This document shows, piece by piece, positions 57,693 through 64,000 of a stretch of DNA of 64,000 nucleotides (position 1 is its first letter; every line of letters begins with the position of its first letter). The position numbers and the translations under genes are program-made. Source of the stretch: Puccinellia tenuiflora (lineage: Eukaryota > Streptophyta > Magnoliopsida > Poales > Poaceae); NCBI GenBank assembly GCA_012064385.1, contig QRDG01000527.1, forward strand, positions 2,060,349-2,124,348, written 5' to 3'. Below the pieces are notes generated by a model, which saw only the letters and a program-made list of their open reading frames with translations, made no database searches and was not told where the DNA came from.

Positions 57693-59170
57693 CTGTAATT
57701 GGAAAATTAGATGTTACTAGTTGAATGCCCGTGCGTTGCTACGGAGATATAAATATTATAACAATTTAACAGTAATCATGTCAAACATGTAAATTTAGAA
57801 TTCTGGTGCACAATAAACATCATTATATATATAGGGCAGCACAAAACATAATTTTAATCTAACATAAAAGTGCAATGGTTTCCACGTATGTTAGACAATG
57901 TTGCCACCACAGTACTCACAATAAAGAACCATGTGCAAGATAGATTATGTTTAGAAATGCTTGGACGACAAGAATCATTCTACTGAAGAGACACCAGATA
58001 CCCCTTGGAGGCTCGGACTCCTTATAGCTTTTGATAAGATTCATGGGTTGCTTGCTTCTATCGGTCCCTTAGAACCCTTCTCGGCAGCTTGTTTGAAACA
58101 ATTTTTTGGAAACTCCAACAGGCTTTTATGCAGCTCATCTGCCAAGCAATAATTTCCATATGATCATTTGAACTGAAATTCATAAAATAAGATATCTCAT
58201 ACCAAAAAAAAACTAAGATAGTGAAACCATATAAATTAAAAGATATTTATTAAGATATATTACATAACAGAACAAATAGAAAAAATAAAGCGATCATGAG
58301 ATAGGACTATGCTTATGTCGGGTAAAAATAACCACAACAAGTTTTAAAAAAATGTGTTCCACGGAGAAGAAGTCTTACCTCAAAAGTCTATACCTGAGTG
58401 TTGAAGCCAGACGTCCTTCCCTTGTCATTCGGTCCAAAATCGCAGCTATACTTATTCGTGACACATGGATTTTGAGCACATAATTTGAAGTTAAACACAG
58501 GAAGATGATTCAGTTAAGAACAACTTGCTAGTCATTACTCAATCTATGTTGTTCTATCAGACTAAAATACATGAAAAAATCATTTCTCTTTTCACTCTTA
58601 CTGGGCAAAACACTCTCATTAATTACATTTTGATGTGTCACTGTCTACCTTACTTTTCCTGCCCATGCACATTTACCAAAAAGGTGTATGCTACGGCAAT
58701 GCCTGAAAAAGGAGATGAAATGTAGTATTTACTCACAGCACCTAATTTTCCGAGAATGATATTAAAATACAAACTTCCTTTTAGGTATGTAGAAAGTAAC
58801 CGTCCAAGGGAATTTTCAACTAATTAGCAAGCATTAGATTAAAAAAAAATGTTGTGCTGTTATTCTTGCAATCCTTTTAATCATAGCACATCGAGTACAT
58901 TATGGGCATCTATGAATGGAATCCAAGACCCTAAAAAATTCACCTGATACAGCCCAAGCATTTGCATCTTAGCTAGGCGTAGATCGATACCTATGTAGCA
59001 TGAAAATAAGAAAATGCAGAGATCCACTCCTCCCCCGCATCTTGCTATGTACCAGAAGCAAACACCAAGCAACCGAACAGGGGGGCAATGGGGGGCCATG
59101 GTAAGGGGTGTTCATACATACCGACATGGTGGTTGGTGGGGCGGGAGGAAGGTGTTTGGAGGAGCTTGAC

Positions 59171-59233
59171 GTTGCCGTGCGCGAAGCTACAAAGCTCACG
59201 GTCGCAGTTGCCATTCTGCCAGAGCATGCACAA
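59171..59233 (-). pseudogene. Captured CCCH zinc-finger fragment
   Basis: The minus-strand frame reads CMLWQNGNCDRELCSFAHGN: C-x7-C-x4-C-x3-H, the spacing of CCCH RNA-binding fingers. It starts directly next to the Deg-like piece in another frame, so the two come from different genes. One finger only, with no start codon of its own gene evident. Confidence 0.6.
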
Positions 59234-59238
59234 GTTTG

Positions 59239-59364
59239 TCTTAGTTTATCTTGTGGTGCTTGTATACTCAAAACAACAATATCCTTGTCAAGGTCGTATC
59301 TGACAGCTTGCGCTTCATACACCGTCTGATCGACAAGTGTGACCTTGCATAAAACTGCATAACC
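59239..59364 (-). pseudogene. Captured Deg/HtrA protease fragment
   Basis: The minus-strand frame reads CKVTLVDQTVYEAQAVRYDL, then DKDIVVLSIQAPQDKLR. It matches the VTLxDxxxYxAxVVGxDxDKDxAVLxIxAPxDKLR block before the catalytic serine of plant chloroplast Deg proteases as I know it. Only ~42 residues remain and the catalytic triad region is not included. Confidence 0.65.
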
Positions 59365-60184
59365 GTTAGACGTACTATAGAGACCAGAGATTTCTAAGAA
59401 ATGCATGACAGGATAAATTCTATAACAAATGAAAAGAAGAAAGAGTATGCATTGGAATTTGGAAATAAGATTAATATGACATTCCACTATTGACAATCAA
59501 GCTACATAGAAATTCACTGAACCAGAAGATTGATAATCTACTTGGAAATTCTTTCTAGCACTATGGCATTATGTGCAAGTTTGCAATTCATTGAACACAC
59601 AGAGTGCATTGCCAACACTACGGCAAAAGGCAAAATTGGAAATGTGCAAAAGAAAAAGGTTAATGATGCATAGCGTGTTGGCTTGAAGGACTTGTACAGC
59701 TCGGGATTTGATCTCGTCGTGAAGTCCTAATACATAATCATTGAGGAACAGAGAAAGGTCTGCATACAACCTACAAAGAAACGTCCCAATACATAATCGA
59801 ACAATACCATGCGCACAAAACTTAGCCCATCATGCTGTGTAAACCAGACGTTATAGTTCCAAGCCTTTGGCATGTTTATTCAGAAAATTAATGTTTGTTT
59901 CATAAGAAATTCAAGCAAGGTCTCTTATTCTCTTCCTAAATTTCAAACGTTTCTCTTATTCTCTTGCTGGAGACATAAGAAACGTAAAGCGTCTATTGCT
60001 CCTTAAAGTACAGTAGTTTTAGTTCTTTGCATGATTACATATTTTCTTTCATGATATGTATTGTCGATGCTTCATAAATCAACTGGATAATTAAAATATG
60101 ATGACTACATGAGCGAGAAACTAACCGAGAAGCCCCATCCAAGTGATAAGAGAATCTTATTCAGTCAGGCTTGTCAATCAAGTT

Positions 60185-60555
60185 CTATTCCTCCCATCCA
60201 GTCATTCCTGAAACAATGTCACCTGCTTCAAAACCCGGATGAGTGGAAACCACCACTCTCGCCACGCACAGCCTTTCTATAACCTTGCCATATCGACAAA
60301 TTCCTTGATCAGTAAACACAATTTTCCATGTAGGGGGGCGAACCGATCCGGGCTTGAATGGCAGGATGTAGATGGTGTCCCACATCCAGCAGCGAGGTCC
60401 TTCACCAGCATGGCCGGGCCGGCGGCGCTCTCGGGGACGTGCAGCGGCACATCGCTGGCGTCGACGAGCAGCATGTCGTCCTCCTTCGGCGCGCGGCTGA
60501 TGTATTCCCGCGGCACCACCTTCCTTTTTCTCACCGTCAGGTTCGCTTGCTCCAT
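60185..60555 (-). pseudogene. Captured 2-alkenal-reductase-like (MDR family) fragment
   Basis: On the minus strand ATG 60555 opens EQANLTVRKRKVVPREYISR, then APKEDDMLLVD and a run ending AMLVKDL. This is the N-terminus of NADP-dependent alkenal double-bond reductases. A further exon-like piece (about 60277-60188) reads CVARVVVSTHPGFEAGDIVS, GMTGWEE, followed by a stop where the family continues YS. The DPYMRGRM block between is absent. Two exons therefore seem to be present without the rest of the enzyme. Confidence 0.65.
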
Positions 60556-62418
60556 GCCGCCGTCCGAGGAGTAGTGTTTGGCTGTCTTCTCGCCGGGATT
60601 TAAGTTGGCGGTGGAACGGGGGATTTGTGCCGGCGCGCGGGGTGGATGCGAGATTCATAAGACATGCCATTGCAGATCAATAAAAAGCTACACTATTTGC
60701 TATACTGTTTTTGTTTTAATTTAGTTCAACAGAAATGGCAATAAAACTGTCAAGCTTTTTCAATTTCAATGTCCGAGATGAACCTACATATATTGTCTAT
60801 ATTTCAGAAAAAAAAGGCAAACTCGCATGTCATAATCATTTTAACAAAGTACACTGATTATTTCAATTGTGTCCTCATTTACTTGACATAAAACATACAT
60901 CAGCTCCCGGAAAAATTCTAAATCCTCCAACTTCCTTTGCCTCTCTCATTAACTTAGCTACAGTTGGATTATATGGTCAATTTGGTCATCTAAAAGCTAC
61001 TGCTAGCTCATGGAGTATAAACTTGATTTATCCATGAATCTGAACATAATTAAAATGGCACAGTACAGCTTCTAGTGTGCTACTACTCTAGCTAGAACTA
61101 TGGAAAAAATTCTCACATACACCACGTTGTTCGATTCCGTCAACAAAAACCAACCACATAGCTCTGATCTACAGGTAATCAAAAGGCAGGGAGCTCTAAT
61201 ATCTACGGGTGATCAAACAGATTATCCTCAATTTTAATACTCACCGAGCTTCCCCAGTACACGACCCTAGCCACTACTCGGGGATCTAAAATACGAACAC
61301 GTCCATACACATAACTACGGAGCAAATTGAATGGAGAAGAAACGAGATATCTCTGAACCTGCTTGGTGATCTCCGAGAGGAGGATGCTGGCAGCGGCATG
61401 TAATCTACATGGAGTCTGCAAACTTCGCTGATACTCGCCGCAGGGAGCTTGTGAAGAGTGACAACGGCAGCGTTGAGACCTCGGGCCGGCCGTCCATGGC
61501 GCCCAACATCTCGCCAGCCGGCCGGATCAGAAAGGCAGGCGCTGGTGCGGGCGTGGATGCCAGGCTGCGCGGTAGGGAGACGGCGCAAGCTCGAGCTCGA
61601 CCTCGCCGGGAAGTGGAGGAGCTCGGGGGCCGGACGTCATGGACGCATGGGGAGGTGTCACGGACGTCGCTATTCGGGCCGCTGCGGCTCTGGCGGCGGG
61701 GAGCGCTCGGGTGCAGGAGGGAACCAGGGACGGTGAGGGAGCGGGGGCGTGGCGGCGGCGGCTCGCCGGCCTGGAGCAAAGAGGAGAGGGCGCGGAGGAG
61801 CTCGGGAGGGAGCAGGGGAAGGCGGCCGGACGCAGGAGGAGGACGACGGAGCTGGCCTGGCGGCGGCCGCAGCAGCACGGGAGGGAGCAGGCGGCGGCTT
61901 GGAGCAGCACGGTAGTGAGTACGGGACGGTGGAGCGGGCCTGGCGGCGGCCTTGTAGAAGGATGAATATTAATGTTTTGACTCTGGCCGATGTCGTCGCT
62001 GCTGTGCTACAGAGCTGGAGGCGGCGGAAAGCTTGATGGGGATGGATCGGCCGCGTACCAGGAGCACGTCGGGGAGGGATCCGACGCGGCGGGAGACTAT
62101 GGATGGGAAGGGTAGGTTCCTATGGCCCGGCGCCGGCGCTGCTGCCCTACAGATCTGGGGCCAGCGCAAAGCTCGACGGGGATGGATGTCGGCCGCAAAG
62201 CTCGACGGGGAAGATTGAGGCGGAGCGTTTGGGGAGTGCGGGCGGCGGCGTCAAAGGATGCAGTGGCGGCTCTAATTTTGCGGGGGAAGGACGGGATGCG
62301 GGCATGCGCGTGTTTTCTTATTGGGCCGGCCCATGTTAGCGAGGGGCGATCGAGCGGGCAGACCATCGAGCAGACCATGGTCTGTCGACGTACGAACTCT
62401 CATATTATAGTATAGAGA

Positions 62419-64000
62419 TGTACGATCAATCAAAAAACCGTACTTATGTAACGAATAATATAATATTAACCGCGTAGTTTCTAGAACCCACAATAGCCTC
62501 CAATGAGTACATGTCCGTAATAGATGGGGGCTGCATCTGAGAAGCCTGAGTCGTTGGCGTCAATCGGAGTCGTGTAGACTGTCTATACCTCCGTAGATAT
62601 TCATAAAAATCATCCTGTTGAAAGGGGTCATCAGCCTGCTATAGTGTAGTCGTCGCAGTCGCCCATTCGTTTATGAATGGCTGTAGGGTCTGAAGCCAGA
62701 GCACCAAAGGTTTTTCGCCTCCTTGGCGGCCAAGTCTGAAAAGTAATATTACAAAATTATTTATTAAAAATAGATTGAATAGACTGTTTTATTCATATTA
62801 AAAATAATTATAGACTGAAAATTAACTTACCGGTGGATTTCCGGTCGTAGTCGTGGCTGTCTGACGGGAGGGTCCGGTAATTATCGTCGTCCAAACTGTC
62901 TCATCACACTCTGCTGCGACATCTCCTCGACCATGATATAAAAAATAATATGAGCCTGCGTCAACCAGTATAGCTGATCTCGCGTGCATAACTGAGATAT
63001 GCCGAAGGGGTATCTCGCAACGATCCTCTGTTTATCATATGGCTCCCATATGACCTGGTCCTCGCGCAATTGATCAAACTGCATTGTGAATGATGGGTAT
63101 GAATTCCTCACTTGAATTTGCGCGTACCGTCTCTGCAATTTAAACGAATTAATTAGCTTGATGAAATAAGAAATGATGCGTAAGTAAAGTAAGTACGGCG
63201 GTGCAAAATTTACCTCTCTACGTGTCCACACGCTGTCAACTGTAGAAAAGTCGACCGCATTTGGACCAATGAGTCTGTAATACCAAGGCCTCTCACCGTC
63301 GACGTCCAGTCTACCAATATGGAACCTCTCCCACGACCATAGATATAACAGTAGTGGACAACCAAGCAACGAAGATGACGGCTTATTCTTCGTGCAAACA
63401 TTGCACAAAGCTCTGTAAGTAGCAGCTAACACAGCCGAACCAAAGCTTCTAGGCACTATATCTGCTGGTGTATGTGCATCGGCTATCTCGCGGGCAAGAG
63501 ATATGTAGCGCGCATTAATGGTGTCGACGTGCGTCTCAGTGAACATCCACTTACCGAACAGCCAAAGTATGTATGCCTCCAGACATCTAGTAATCAACGG
63601 CGCATCCATAACGGCAGCATGATATCCCAAATTATGAATCTGCTTAGCACGGAGAAATGAATAAGTATACAATAATTCATAATGGAAATATTAAAACTGT
63701 TGTATAAATAAATTAACTCGAACTGGGTCAACCAAGAAACACGAGGACCGTGTGCGTGGTCCGGTAACTGCGGAACTCCTGGTAGCGCAGCGGCAAATCG
63801 TGCCTGCATCTCATCACGCCAATATTCTGAAGCCTCCAAAGGACCAATGGCCGTGTCTGCCAAAGGGAGACCTAACAAATATGACGCATCCTGCAGAGTA
63901 GGAGCCATCTCTCCGCAGGGGAAGTGAAAGGTGTGGGTCTCAGGCCTCCATCTGTCCACTAAAGAGTTGAGCAGTGATTTGTCTTGTAATACACGTTTAG
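62419..64000 (-). pseudogene. Plant mobile domain (PMD) gene, N-terminal exons, continuing outside the window
   Basis: Minus-strand blocks in order: VDRWRPETHTFHFPCGEMAP and TLQDASYLLGLPLA (63959-63860); RCLEAYILWLFGKW (~63585-63540); GSAVLAATYRALCNVC (~63455-63405); LGCPLLLYLWSWERFHIGRL (~63370-63310); VWTRRE before a donor GTAAAT (~63212); then YAQIQVRNSYPSFTMQFDQL, EDQVIWEPY, QLCTRDQLYW and QQSVMRQFGRR. There a TAA (62881-62883) replaces the usual Gln. Reading past it leads to a donor GTAAGT near 62831 and a further exon from about 62744. These are the hallmark blocks of the PMD-C family, often labelled 'serine/threonine phosphatase 7 long form homolog' in grass annotations. Introns are inferred from GT-AG signals. 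Confidence 0.78.

Larger units (their letters stand above)
57717..62418 (-). mobile_element. Helitron with captured gene pieces, inside a PMD-gene intron
   Basis: On the minus strand the 5' end is TCTCTATACTATAATATG after A (complement of 62419). The 3' end is CTAG then T (57717/57716), with the hairpin CCGTAGCAACGCACGG eight bases before CTAG. Both ends match the Helitron at 53236-55177, in the opposite orientation. No Rep/helicase is present in its 4.7 kb. It carries exon pieces of at least three host genes (59239-59364, 59171-59233 and 60185-60555). The stretch 61400-62300 is very GC-rich with open frames on both strands that look like composition effects. Confidence 0.8.
55651..64000 (-). 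mobile_element. PMD-gene transposon (boundaries uncertain, right end outside window)
   Basis: Two convergent genes belong together: a short basic ORF on the plus strand (56083-56606) and a PMD gene on the minus strand (beyond 64000 to 56857). The left end has repeated GCCGAAAC / GTTTCGGC inverted steps (55709-55866: TTTCGGCTCTC, CAGCCGAAA, GTTTCGGCCAG, GGGCCGAAAC and others). PMD genes are known to be spread by several transposon types in plants. I could not find terminal repeats, so the transposon class is open. Confidence 0.5.

Noticed and set aside
61409..62300. Long GC-rich open frames on both strands inside the Helitron
   Set aside because: Five or more frames are open at once, with low-complexity Arg/Gly/Ala content. 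No frame is favoured by codon structure or domain.

Overview
This window reads as nuclear DNA from a large grass genome. It is most likely Triticeae or a close Pooideae relative; that is an inference from recognisable LTR types, GC-rich single-exon coding sequence and deeply nested retrotransposons. At least three quarters of the 64 kb is transposable-element DNA. Only one host gene looks intact: an ARMADILLO REPEAT ONLY (ARO) gene at 48424-50382 (+).

Layout. 1-10967: a Ty3/gypsy chromovirus with 3.4-kb LTRs. Its 5' LTR is cut by the window edge, and its gag-pol is long but broken by a nonsense codon and a protease active-site change. 10968-14150: low-information DNA with a fragment of mitochondrial 26S rRNA and a possible B3-domain remnant. 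14322-30488: an old Ty3/gypsy element on the minus strand (element A, CRM/Reina-like). It is interrupted twice. A 2.2-kb element (15366-17577, target duplication TCTTG) sits in its 3' LTR. A complete non-autonomous LTR element (element D, 20534-27531, target duplication GCTCT) sits in its pol, and D's 3' LTR in turn holds a 407-bp Mutator-type MITE. 30906-45851: a Tat-type gypsy element on the minus strand (element B, target duplication GTTAG). It has an antisense gene of the 'putative gypsy type transposon' family and a truncated pol. It is split by element C (35638-41420, target duplication CATAA), a young LTR element with no pol but a 751-codon ORF of unknown function.

45852-48423: a MITE, a chloroplast psaA fragment and a 1.66-kb foldback element with arms of about 560 bp, ending about 420 bp upstream of the ARO start codon. 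50383-53235: the ARO 3' flank, a MITE-like segment and a decayed lipid-transfer-protein pseudogene. 53236-55177: a Helitron. About 55650 to beyond 64000: a transposon-type gene pair. One is a short basic ORF on the plus strand with its own TATA box. The other is a plant-mobile-domain (PMD) gene on the minus strand, with a second Helitron of the same family (57717-62418) lodged in one of its introns. That Helitron carries pieces of a Deg-type protease, a CCCH zinc-finger protein and a 2-alkenal-reductase-like enzyme.

How the parts relate. Elements A and C share LTR ends (TGATGTAG...CTACATCA), a polypurine-tract end, an initiator tRNA-Met primer site and a similar U5/leader, but differ in U3 and coding content. 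C therefore looks like a non-autonomous passenger of the A family. The nesting order is directly readable from target duplications: A before D before the MITE, and B before C. All coordinates and identities were read by eye without searches.
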